DNA from: Phaeosaccion multiseriatum
Taxonomy: Eukaryota; Ochrophyta, other classes
DNA: 64,000 nucleotides
Reading direction: 5' to 3'
NCBI GenBank assembly: GCA_965112735.1
Contig: OZ218953.1
Coordinates: 682,001 to 746,000 of the forward strand
Shown here: positions 11,026 to 22,883 of the stretch, piece by piece
Numbering within the stretch: position 1 is the first letter of the stretch
How the letters are laid out: each line of letters begins with the position of its first letter
Position numbers and translations under genes: made by a program
Notes under the pieces: generated by a model
The model's database searches: none
Told to the model about the DNA's origin: nothing
What the model saw: only the letters and a program-made list of their open reading frames with translations

Positions 11026-14000
11026 ATGCTGCGCCACGTGCCGAAACGACCCCGGAGAAAAACGCACGCGTGGAAGGCAATCGGCGGATGGGGCGGGGGG
11101 AAGGCTGTGGTACAGGCGTGCTCGTCAGTATTGCATGCCGGAAGAAGGTCAGGGTGGCAAAGGAGCTTGAGTAGCAGCAGGAGCAGGGGACGCTACGAAG
11201 CACGCGCTCAACGAACGACCTCAGCAGCAACACCAGCAGCATCAGCACTCACAGAACAATCATGCCTGGCTCACAACACAACGCAGCAGCGACCATGGCG
11301 TGGGGATCCTTGGGGAAGCAGGTCCGAACCGAGCCCCCTCTTGTGCAGGAGGCAGCAGGCACAGCAGCAGCAGCGGTGGCTCCAGCTGGAGTTTCCCTCT
11401 CTGGATCAACATCGATCCTTGCACGCCATAGGAGGGCAGGGAGGAAGCCTTGCATGCTCCCCAGTGCCCGGCAGTAGAGCATCCTTGGACAACGCTCTCC
11501 GCTTGCGCTCGTCACGGACCTGGACGTCGGAAGGAGGAGCGGCAGTAGCGGCAGCTTTGGCGGCGGCGGTGGTGCTGTCGAAGGACGACGGAGCCGGCTG
11601 CCGTGGAGAGGCACGGTGTGAAGGAGAGCCCCCATACGAGGGGAGGGGGGCATCAGGGGCAAGGAGAAGAGGCGGGCGAGCCTACGTGCTCGCAAGACCA
11701 CGTACAGCCGTCAACCGTAAGCTGCCACCTCCCCCCTTGTCGTCCTCAGGCCCGTCCCTCCCATCGGCAGCCCTGCTCTTCGGCACCCTCCAACCCCACC
11801 AGCACCAGCACCAGCACCAGCCGACGACGACACAACAGGGGCTGCTAGGGCCATCCTCAACAGCTGGGGGCCCCTTTCAGCACTGCACTCTCAGATCCGA
11901 TATAAAAACACGTCAGATGCACCTCAGGGAGCAGGCGGGGGGCGGAGTCAGAGCGGTGAGGGAGATGGAAGACGCCCTAGGCAAGGGCAGTGGCGCTCTC
12001 GCTGCAGAGGCGGGAGACATTAGCGACCGCTACTTGCTGGGGGCAGTGTTAGGGGAGGGGGGCTTTGCGAGCGTGGTTCAGGGGGTGTGTAAGAAGACGG
12101 GCAATCATGTTGCGGTCAAGGTGTTTAGCAAGAAGAACATTGGAAAGGGGGATTTCATGAAGGAGGTGAGTGAGGGAGCAAGGGGACTGGTGATGATTCC
12201 ATTCGGAGGGAGGGCAAGCTTGGTGGCCGGCCAACAGCGAGTGCGGCGTGTCCTCGATGCTGCCCTGCGGAGGATAGAGCTGCGGTCTGACGGACCCTCT
12301 CCCCCTCTCTGCCCCCCTCTCTCTTGCCTCCTCTGCCTCTTTCTCTCCTCCTCTCTTTCCCTTCTATCCCTCTCCTCTCTCTTTCTACTCGTGTGGATCG
12401 CTTCCCGCTCCTCCTCCTCCTCCTCCACCCCCTCCTCTCGCCCCCGGCATGTACCACTCATGGTCCATGGGCAAACGCTGCGTCGATGGATCGATGCATC
12501 CATCGCCCGAAACCCCCCCTTCCCTTCTCTGCTTAGGTGGGGGCATTGCGAGTCATTCACGGTAAGCGGCAGCAGCAGGCCGTAGTAGCAGCGACTGAGG
12601 CACATACGAACGGCCTCATAGAGCGTGGGGATGAGTGCAGGACGTTCCTCGTCGCGACGATTTGTCTCTAATCTCTGCCCCTCTCCGTCCCTCTCTCTGC
12701 TCTGTTTTTCTCCCTCTCTCTAACCCTTTGCCTCTCTTTCTGTTTTCTTCTCTCGATGTCTCCCTTCCCCTCCTCTCTTTCTCTCCCTCCCTCTCTGTCT
12801 CTCTCTCTCCTCATCTCCCTGCACCGCCTTTGACTCGGTCCTATCCCTCCAGAGAACGGCGGACACCCGAATATCGCAGGAGTGGACGAGGTATATGAGG
12901 ACGATGAGAACTACTACCTCATCATGGAGATGGTTATGGTGAGTGAGTGAGTGAGTGAGTGACTGAGTGATGGATGGCAGTCAATGGTCAGAAGAGGGAT
13001 GGCAGTCGATGGGAGTGGGGGGAATGGGCAATTTCCGTCCTCGATTTTCAACCTCGACGACCTCTACTTTTGTCTCCTTCAGGGCGGGGAGATGTTCGAA
13101 CACTTGGTCCGTAACGGTGCGTATTCGGAGCGCACAGCGGCGTTGCTTATCAGGGACCTCGGCTGCGGTCTCCAGTGGCTGCACGACACTTGTCACCTAG
13201 TGCATGCAGATCTAAAGGTGGGTGTAGTATGTCAATGCATGGCTGGATGGGTGGGTGGTACGTCAATGGATGGATGAATGAGTGGATGGTTTGGTGGTGG
13301 GTGGGTGGATGGGTAGGTGGGTGGATGGTATGTCAATGAATGGATGGATGGATGAGTGCATGGGTGGGTGGGCACTCGATGGACGCTCAACAAGGCACTA
13401 GTACTGCTCGAAGCGTTAAGCTCTTCCTTCCCTCTCTTCTCTCGGCATCTCCCACCCCCCCCCCCGCCCCCTGGCCCCGCTCATCTCCGCCACCCACTGC
13501 CATCCGTCGACCCACCCCACCCCACCCTCCAGCCCGAAAACCTCATGCTCTCAAGCTGGGACGACAACACCGCCGTGCTCAAGCTCGTCGACTTTGGGTG
13601 CACAGGGCCGGCCTACCGCGAGCAACCCCCGGGCTCGTCTGGCACGACCGTGTACTGGCCCCCTGAGATGATGAAGAACCACCACTATAAGCTGTCGCCA
13701 GCCATGGATATGTGGGCGGTGGGGGTTACTCTCTACATCATGCTCACAGGTGGGTGGGGTCGGGTGGGGTGGGGTGGGGTGGGGTGGGTTGGGTGAGGAA
13801 GCTAGGGGGTGTTGGGTGATAGGAGCATTCACTTCCTTTTATGTTTACCTACCTGTACCCATACACCTGCCTATCTCCCATCGATCTGATACCCTGTACC
13901 CTCACCTGACACCCGGTACTGCTACCCGAAACCCCATACCCCCTATATACTCTCTATGTCCTTTAACCTGTACCCAGGTATGCACCCGTTCGACCTGTAC

Positions 14001-16096
14001 GGCGGCACGGAGGGCGAAACCGTGGCCAAGATCAAGGAGGGCGTGGTGCCTTTGGGCCCGGACGAAGCAGGGCACCTCTCTGCCTCAGCACAGGACCTAC
14101 TTATGGGCCTCATGGCCACCGACCCCGACAAGAGGCTCACTGCCAAGCAGGTTGGTTGTTTGTGGGTTGACTCGACTCACAACTGGCGGGCTTGGACTGG
14201 GCTCACCACCCATCTACTTAAGTCACCCTCCACCGCACACCCTACACCCTCGCCACGCTCCCCCTCCCACCTTACACACCTCTCTCTCTCTCTCTCCCTC
14301 CCTCCCTCCCTCCTTCCCTTCACCTCAGATGCTGGAGCACCCCTGGGTCCGTGGCGAGACGGCATCAACTGAGATCATACAAGGAAGCGCAATGAAGCTC
14401 AAGATCTTCCAAGACGTGCTCAAAAAGAAGCTGGAAACCGGTGAGTTCGCAAGTGCGCGTATGTGTGTGTGTGTGTGCGTGTGTGCGTGTGTGCGGGCGT
14501 GTGTGTGTGCGTGTGCGTGTGTGTGCGTGTTTGCGTCCGTGCTGGCCCCGCCCTTTTGCCACCCCCCCTCTGGTCTCTCTCTCGTGCATGAGCAAATGTG
14601 AATGTGTGTGTGTGTGTGCATGTCGTATGGTTGGGCTCAAGATCGTTTGCTGCCCCTAATGTCCCCCCCCCCCCCCCACCATCCATCCATCCTCTGGCCT
14701 GGTCCACGCCCATATGCTTAGGCATGTTTGCGATGCTAGTGAAGCAGGCCATGGCACGCAGCGTGAGGCGAGCGGAGGCTAAGAAGTTCCAGGTCAGTCA
14801 GTCAGTCAGTCAGTCAGTCACAGCCAGCATCCACTGCCATCCATTTACTGAGAAGTCTCTTTTCTCCCATGCTCCTGCCGCCATCCACTGCCATCCATCG
14901 ACAGGTCAACGTGGAGGAGGCGGGCAACGCGATGGCTGCCGCCTTTCAGGCCTTCGACAAGGTGCGTTGTTTGTGTCAGGGGCAGAGTCGTTGCCATCCA
15001 CCACCATCCACTGTCATCGACTGCCATCCAGGCTGGGTGGTGTTTTGTATGTCATGTGCTGATGTGCTCTACCCCCTATTACGTACTATTATCTGTACAC
15101 TGCATGAAACGCCACACACAACAAACAGGGCGGTAAGGGCTTCGTGACGGGGGGCGACATTGCGGCGGTCTTGGAGGAGATGGGGGAGGAGGGAATGAGT
15201 GAGCAAGACGCCGCGAGCGTGCAGGAGGGCATCAAGGAGGCTAAGGCCGAGGCCAAGAAGAGAGACTCGGGCAAGGGCAAGGACAAGGACAAGGACAAGG
15301 ACAAGGGCAGTATTGGCAGCAATGATGGTAGTCCTATGGAGAGCATTAAGGAGGAGGGGCAGCAGCAGAAAGGCGCTGCTTTAGAAGTGGGTGGACAAGA
15401 ACGAGAAGCGGCGACGGACAGGGCAGCGGCAGCGGCAGCGGCACGGGTAGGGCAGGTGCAAGAGCAGGCGCTCGACCCAGGGGGGGACGATGTGTTGTCC
15501 GACGACGGCGGCAGTGGCGATGAGGGTGGATTACAACAGCCTCAGGGCCGTAGTGTGACTCGGCAGATCGTCCAGGAGGCCGGAGAGGGTATCGACATCT
15601 CGAGCTTCGAGCAGTTGACAAGCTGTCTGAGCACAGTAGCGCTCAAGCCTGGCGACTATGTGTTTCGGCAGGGGGACGAGGGAGACTATCTTTACTTTAT
15701 AAACAGGTGCGGTGAGGGGGGGGTGGAGGGAGGGGGGGTGGGGTGAGAGAGAGGGAGGGAGGGAGGGAGGGAGGGAGGGAGGGAGGCGATTGCTACCCTG
15801 GCTGCCACACTCAGCTTAGCTAACCCTTCAACCCTGTCTTTGTCTCTGCGTGCCTTTTTTGTTGTTGTTGTCGTTGTTGCTGTTGTTGTTGTTGTTGTTG
15901 TTGTTGTTATTGTTATTGTTGCTGTTGTTGTTGTTGTTATTATTGTTATTGTTATCGTTGTTATTGTTGTCTTGCGTGCTGCACTGGTGCTGCTTTGATG
16001 TGGCATGATATCGTGACACAGGGGCAACGTGGACATTGTCAAAGAGGACGAAGTGACACCGCCATTACCGACGACAGGGGCTGCCAGCTCTGCTGC

Positions 16097-16137
<41 letters not shown>

Positions 16138-18261
16138 GTGCTGTGCCTCTTCCTATTCCTCCCACTGCCGAGGCGAGGACAATAAAGTTGGCCACTCTCC
16201 GAGTGGGGGACCTCTTCGGCGAGCAGGTGGGTGGGCCATGGAGTGCCATAGAGGAGTTCTAGTTTCAGTCTATTGAGCCCTCTATCAATGTCGATGACAT
16301 CGACATACATACGCTCCCGCATATCCCCTGAGGGACACCTGCTCCCTCCTCAAAGAACTGAGACTGTAACTCAACTCCTCCTCAAACTGAAACCGAACCG
16401 TTCCTCAGGCCATGCTGACGGGCGAGAACCGCATGGCGAGCGCGAGGTGTGTGGGGCCCGTTGAGCTCCTGCGTATTAGCAAGGAGGACCTACAGAGGCT
16501 CATGGGAGAGGTGAGCAAGTTGGTGATCCAGAGGGAAGGGAGGGGGGGAGGGGAGGGAAGGGAGGGGTTGTTCCTACCCTTTGAACCAAACATAGCCAAG
16601 CGCAAGATACATGCATGCTGCTCCTCGGTCTTGGGGCTCTTAAGGAGGCAGAACTGCTTCATCACTACTTTCGTACCGCTACCCGTACGCCTCTTACGCC
16701 TCTGCCCATACGCCTCTGCTGCCCACACGCCTCTACCCATACATCTCTGCCCATACGCCTCTACCCGTACACCTCTACCCATACATCTCTGCCCATACGC
16801 CTCTGCCCATACGCCTCTGCTGCCCATACGCCTCTACCCGTACACCTCTACCCATACGCCTCTACCCATACATCTCTGCCCATACGCCTCTGCTGCCCAC
16901 ACGCCTCTACCCGTACACCTCTGCCCATACGCCTCTACCCATACATCTCTGCCCATACGCCTCTGCTGCCCATACGCCTCTACCCATACGCCTCTACTCC
17001 TCCCCAGGCAAAATCCGCCTCCGCCAACCTCCGTGAGACCGCACTACTCCGCGAGCTTAACCGAGCCAAGGGCGTGCTCCGAGCGGTGGGAGGGGTGGTG
17101 AAGCATGTGGTGCCAAGTGGGGAGCAGGTGGTGCGGCAGGGGGAGGAAGGACACTCCATGTTCACTGTCGTGGAGGGGAGTCTTGACGTGTTGATAGACC
17201 AGGGCGGGGAGGAAGGGGACGGAGGGAAGGGAGAGGAAGGAGGGGAGGGAGTTGGGAGGAGCAAGAGCAAGCGCAGGATTAAGGTAAGGAGGGTAGGAGA
17301 GAGGGGAGGGGAGGGGAGGGGAGGGGAGGGGAAGGGAGGGATGGATGGGGGGGGGGGGGCGGGAGGTTGAAGCGGAGGGCTTGTCTTTCGCTAGGGGTGA
17401 GGGTGAGCCGTCTCCCGAGGGATCAAAAGAGGAGGGAGGGAGGGAGGGAGGGAGGGAGGCGGTGTGCTGGCGCTGGAGGGCGCCGGTCTTACACCGTCAC
17501 TTCACCTCACTCCTTTGCATTGCGTGTGTTTACGTGTGTACGTACGTGTGTACGTGTGTGTGTGTGTGTGTGTGCGCGCGTTTGCGTGTGCAGGTGGCTT
17601 CGATTGGACCCGGGGGAGTATTCGGAGAGGCCGCGCTGCTTTCCTCCCAACCCAGAAACGCAACCGTTACATGTATGGGCAACAAGAGTCCTGACACTAA
17701 GGACAGCAGCAGCTCTCCTGACGCCAAGGGCTGTGGCATTTGCGTGTTGCATGAAGTGGACGGGGAGGTGTTTCAGGCCCTCCTTGCCTCCAACGTGGCG
17801 TTTCGCAAGAACATTCGCCTCATTGTGACTATGCGACAGTTTCGGAGGGATGTGATGAAGCTCGGGGGGTTCGAGAACGATGGAAGGCTGGGCAATGAGC
17901 GCCTCACGAAGTAAGTTTTGTGTGTGTTTGGGGGGGGGGGAGGGAGGGGAGAGTGAGCTTTCTTATGGCTTACGGCTTGAGGACTGTTTTAGGATGCTGC
18001 TGCTTCTCGCTCACCGCCGTCTCTGCCCCCCCCCCCCCCCCTTCCTCACACATACACACACGTACTCACGCATACTCGCAGAGTGTTCCAATTCATAGAC
18101 GCAGATGGAAGCGGTATCATTGACCAGAAGGAGCTGATCCGAGGCCTCAGAGAGGTTGGCAGTCACCTCACAGACACAGACATTGGGCTGCTAATGAAGG
18201 CCGCCGACATATATCAGGACGGGGGCATCAACTTGAAGGAGTTCTGCAGGTGTGTGTGTGT

Positions 18262-18304
<43 letters not shown>

Positions 18305-18545
18305 TGAGTGTGCTGTGGATGTGTATGTTTGTGTGAGTGAGTGTGTATGTGTGTGTGTGTGTCTGAGTGTGTGCTGTGTGTCGGTCGATGGCCCGTCTGT
18401 GCCCCTCTCTTCCCTGTGGTGTGGGCTTCCATCTTATTTTCACCCCTTGATCCTCCCGTCTGCCCATACGCTTGCCCCACCACCCCTACGCAGGCTCTTC
18501 TCTTGGTCAGAGGACGACACAGACAGAGATAACTACGAGGACTGA
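11026..18545 (+). CDS. protein kinase with two cyclic-nucleotide-binding domains and EF-hands
   Basis: Predicted Ser/Thr kinase that could be gated by both Ca2+ and a cyclic nucleotide. Exons: 11026-12165, 12537-12561, 12853-12938, 13083-13217, 13533-13749, 13978-14150, 14329-14440, 14722-14792, 14905-14961, 15129-15706, 16022-16226, 16409-16510, 17008-17283, 17594-17910, 18082-18249, 18494-18545. All phases join, giving 1,237 residues. Order: low-complexity N-terminus; kinase (GEGGFASVV loop, VAVKVF lysine, [30 protein letters not shown]); a degenerate EF-like loop ([12 protein letters not shown]); two CNB domains, each with the phosphate cassette FGE...R ([12 protein letters not shown] and [12 protein letters not shown]); a canonical EF loop [12 protein letters not shown] followed by a weaker one. 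The catalytic HRD is HAD (Ala codon 13206-13208), a non-RD kinase. The residue after the cassette Arg is Met or Asn, not the Ala typical of cAMP sites or the Thr typical of cGMP sites, so the ligand is unclear. The start is uncertain; Met at 11917 would give 940 residues. Confidence 0.88.
13222..13380. repeat. intronic GGATGGATGGGTGG-type minisatellite
   Basis: Irregular tandem copies of GGATGG/GGGTGG with interspersed GTATGTCAATG in the kinase intron 13218-13532. They are separated from the acceptor by a pyrimidine-rich stretch. Confidence 0.7.
15861..15970. repeat. GTT/ATT triplet tract in kinase intron
   Basis: About 35 GTT triplets with ATT, GCT and GTC variants in the intron 15707-16021. 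They form part of a T-rich run leading to the acceptor at 16021. Confidence 0.8.
16683..17000. repeat. CCCATACGCCTCTG minisatellite filling a kinase intron
   Basis: About 22 imperfect copies of a 14-15 base unit (variants of CCCATACGCCTCTG and CCCATACATCTCTG, some extended by CTGC) occupy most of the intron 16511-17007 and run to the CCCCAG acceptor. The tract is pyrimidine-rich on the sense strand and open in two frames, which creates spurious long ORFs. Confidence 0.85.
18250..18366. repeat. GT dinucleotide repeat at a splice donor
   Basis: A (GT)n run interrupted by GAGTGA begins exactly at the donor of the penultimate kinase exon (18249/18250), so many consecutive GT dinucleotides are available as alternative donors. 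Confidence 0.8.
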
Positions 18546-19159
18546 GGGCCGCTAGACTGAAGGCCTCTGGACTGAGGGCCGCTGTACAGGAGGGCGGGCG
18601 TTACACATCATCACGTCAAAGTTCAGAGTGGAAGGGGTCAGGATAGCCCCCAAAGAGAGGCCCAACGAGAGAATGGGGGGGGGGTGGCGGCTTGTATAAA
18701 GTATAAACAATTGTTGGTATGTATTTGTACCATTATCTCTACTCCTATCGTACGGTACATTTCGTTCGTAATTTAACATGACGATGACAAAATTTTCCAA
18801 GTCGGGATGGGATGTTCGAGCATAAACTGCCTTCTTTCCGTACCTTCCCCTCCCCTGTGGCTAAATGAACATGGTACCATGCACACCATTCGATCAGAAG
18901 GGGCGTTCCGGGCATGCTGTGTCTGGTCTGGCCCCAACAGCTGATCACCCTTTCCCCTCCCGCCTAGGACCCACTGCCTCCCCCTCTCTGTCCATCCCTC
19001 TCCGTCTCTCTTTTCTACCTTATAAACTTACATGTATATATATTTATCTTGCCTTACCCCTGCCCCCCTTTCTACACCGCCTCGTCCACCCCCCCCCTCC
19101 CCCCCCCGCCCTCCTCCTCCCTCTTCTCGGAGTAGGGTGGGCCGTGCTCTGTCTCTCTC
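18546..19159. other. convergent intergenic region (two 3' ends)
   Basis: Lies between the stop codon of the kinase (18543-18545) and that of the ubiquitin protease (19160-19162, minus). AT-richer stretches at 18690-18800 and 19010-19050 are plausible 3' UTR and polyadenylation sequence. A C-rich run is at 19060-19110. I see no coding signal. Confidence 0.5.
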
Positions 19160-22100
19160 TCAAGACGGCATCAGCATCGACAGAACCATCTCAATCTGTG
19201 TGCCCACCTCCCCCCTCAGAGCATTGTGTCCGCTTCCCTCGGCCACCACCCTGCGCAGATCGTCCACTGCCGGTGCGCAGAGCTTGGCAAGATAGCCAAT
19301 GCAGTCCTCTCTTGACGCAAACACCTGCATCCACCTCATGGTCTGAACACAACCACACACGCACATACACACACACACACGTTCACACACAGAAGAGAGG
19401 ATTGGGGGGGGGGGGGAGGGGGGTTGGATGGATCAGCAAGTGGGGGAGCAGGAAGGAAGAGGAGGGGCGAGCAAGCCTCCGTCCTATAACAAGACACACG
19501 CCCTGCTCACTCACTACTGCTCACTCGTCACTCCTTACCTGCTCCAGGTACCTCAAGTCGTTCTCTGCATCCGGAGATATCTCGCATGCTTCTTGCCTTT
19601 GACGAGCCAGCTCTCGCGCCTCCTCCTCCTGCTGCTGCTGCTGCTGGATCACCAACTCCTGCTGCTCTTCCTCCTCCTGTTTCTGCTGCTGTAGGTGGAG
19701 GGTAGCTGTCGAGGTGTGCTGCTCCCTGTCATCACCTTGACCCTTGGTGCCCTCTCCTCCAGTCCCCTCTCTCTGTGCCTCCTCCCCACCCCCTTCGTTG
19801 CCTGAAGGCTCCACGCTCGAGCCTCTTCCCTCCTGCCGGGTGGTGTGGCTCTCACCGGAGGGAACATTTAGAGGCACATGGGCACCAACCACCGCCGCGG
19901 CCTCCCCATCCCCACTCTCCTCCTCCTGCGGTGGGTAATGCTGCTGCCCCCCATCCGAGGTTTCCGCCCCCATGCTTGTGGGCTGAGCTGACTGCCGGTC
20001 CTCACCCTCCACCAGCCCAGCAGCCCCCGCGTTGGCCCCAGGCGAAGGCTCCACCGCCACATCCGCAGGAGCAGCGGCAGCAGGACCAGAAGCAGGACCA
20101 GCAGCAGCAGGAGGACTCTGAAGCCTCGTCGCCAGCCTGTGACACGCCTCCTCCACCACCGTTCGCAAGCCTTGCAGCTCATGCATGAGCGTGCCGTCGT
20201 CAAGAGCCCTCAACGCCGTCGGCGCAACCTCACAAAGCACGGGGAAGCATTCCACGGGAAGGGTCACGAACCGAGCAGGAGAGGTGAGACGAGCCGTAGC
20301 CACAAGGCTTAGGAAGATGTCGGTCGAGTGAGGGGCATCCCGGAGAAGGTCCCCCACAACGGAGAGAGGCCGGGTGCGGTCCAGCAAGAGTGTCAGCTCC
20401 ACCGAGGCACGGCCCAGTATGGATAAGTTGACTTGGCCACCTTTATAAAGAGGTAGCGACGGAGCGCGTCAGAGGGGGTGTGTATGTGTGTGTGCGATTG
20501 TGCGATTGTGTGCACTCATCACACAGCAAGTAAGAGAAAGAGGTGGGCGGCCCATGAAAGAAAGACAACGGAGATACAGGGGAAGGGACAACCAGCCCAT
20601 CATCATCGGGTAGTACAAAAGGCAAAGCCCATGCCCTCCCTCCCCTCCTGTATAGACTACACTCACTTTGTCGGCACGTCATGAGTAGGTAAGTCACGGC
20701 AAATGCCGCCACACTTGATGGTGTGACACAGCCACTCCAGAGTTCCTTTTCCTGCTCCTCCTCGTTCGCCTTCTCGTTCTCCTTCTCCTTCTCACTCTCT
20801 TCGTCCCTTCTGTCGCCCTCTTCCCCAACGGCCATGTCCATGCCATGCCTAGTCCTCCTGCGTTGTTGTCCGTTCTGCAGCTTCGTTGACAGGCACCGGA
20901 GAGCCGCGGCCCATACGAGCATAGTCAAGTTTAGGAGGTCGTTGATGCGAGGCAATGGTATATGGCTGCGGATCTTGGTGTGCATCTGGCCAGAAGCGAG
21001 GGGCGGAGGAGGGGGGGAGGGAGTCCATTGCGAGGCGTGTAAGTGGACTTTCGACTCAGGCGGCGGGCGCTAGTGGCATGGGCGACTTTGTACTCTGCGG
21101 CATAGGCTCAAGCAGCGAGCGCTGCATGCCACTCGCTAGGCCCTCTCCTCCTACACGCGTCCTTACTACTCATCCACATGTAGGCAATGGCACACCCCTA
21201 ACCCTTCGCTGCTGCAAGTAAGACACACCCACTCACTCACTCACTCACTCACTCACTCACTCCCTCCCTCACTCATTTACTCACCTCCCGCTGCACGAGG
21301 CTTATCAGCACCGCCACCGTCCGCTCACTCGTCTGCATGTGGTCCAGTAGCAGCAAGAAGGCCTTCCCAATATGGAGCGCCAGCTGAGGCTGACCAGTGC
21401 CATCCCCAAGGGCAGCCGCGAAGGTTCTGTACAAATAAGACACCTCTTCGTTGCCGCGAGCAGCAGCGGCAGCGGCTTCTACTCCCGCCACCCGCGGGGC
21501 GGCGTACTCCGCTTGAGCGTCGCAGGCTCTTTGTTGTCTCATCGACTCTCGCTTTCGCTTCATCTCCATCTCTTGCCGAATAGCCGCCGCCAATGTGAAT
21601 ATGCCGCATGGGAACATACGACCAACCGCCCTAGCAGTCTCTCCATCCCCTGCATCCCCACCAGTCCCACCAGGCCCACCCTCGCCGCTCACAGCTGCAG
21701 ATGAGGACGAGGCGTCTCCTCCTCCTCTGTTCAGGTGCCACGCTTGCTGCATATCATGGTCGAGTCGAAGCAGGTAGGTGTACATGCCCTCTGCGAGTTC
21801 ACTGCCATTCTCCCAGCCACGCACGAAATCCTCGAAGCCTTGGACGTCGTGTTGGTGGTCCTGCACAGTCGACAAGATGCGTACGCACGCCGTCAGCACG
21901 CCATTCGAGAGGTCCAACTGCTTATCGAAGTAGTGCTGCTGCTGCTGCTGCCACTCGTACTGATGACTGTCTCTTCCTCCTCCTCCTCCTCCTCCTGCAT
22001 CTGCATCACCGGCTGCGCCGCTGTTGCTCCCTATCAGCGCAGACAGTCTCTGCTGCACGATAGCCCTTTCCCTGTCCACCACGCTAACCACCCGCGTCAG

Positions 22101-22804
22101 ACGCGCGAGACCGCCCTTCCTCAGGAAGGCAGACACCGCCGCAGTCCGTATCTCCCTCCGAGGCGCACGCGTCAGGCACAGAAAGGCGACGTTCAGCACG
22201 TTACCGAGAGCGTGTAGCCCGTTCTCCCTGTCCCTGTCCCTGTCCCTGTCCCTGGCTGCCGCGTTCATCACTGTGGGCGAAGACGCGCCCATCCCCCCCC
22301 CTCCCCCTCCCCCACCGTTGTTGTTTTCAGGGCCCATACCAAAGCCGCCACCTCCGCCATAGACTCCTGCCTCCTCCTCCGCCCTGATCACAAGCCGCTG
22401 CAGCCACTCCGCCGAGAGGGCGGGCTCCTCCGCTACTCCTGCTGCTGCTTCTGCTGCGGTATCACCAACTGCTCCGGGTGCTGGTGCTGTGTGCGCGCCC
22501 AAGATTCGACCGATGTAGAAGAAGCGAGCCTCGAAATGGGCGCTCTCCGTGCTGGGGAGGGAGGGGAAGAAAGAAGGAAATGGAAGAGGCATCGTCACGA
22601 AATAATAATGGCACAAAGCGACGAAAGTAGACAAGGGACAACAAGAGAACAAGCAGAGCTTCATGTGTGTCCAGGCCCGCGACATGAGCTAAGAGCAGCT
22701 GATAGCTGAGGCGCCTGCAGATGACCAAGGTGCCATTCTGAAGGCCGCAGACACCAACAACCCCCACTTACACAAGCAGCCACGAAGGCATCATCAGCAA
22801 TGGC

Positions 22805-22883
<79 letters not shown>

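Noticed and set aside
16065-16140. Frameshift or extra exon at the GCT repeat in the kinase gene
   Set aside because: The poly-Ala run lies within exon 16022-16226 in phase, between the two halves of the first cyclic-nucleotide domain; it is an in-frame expansion.
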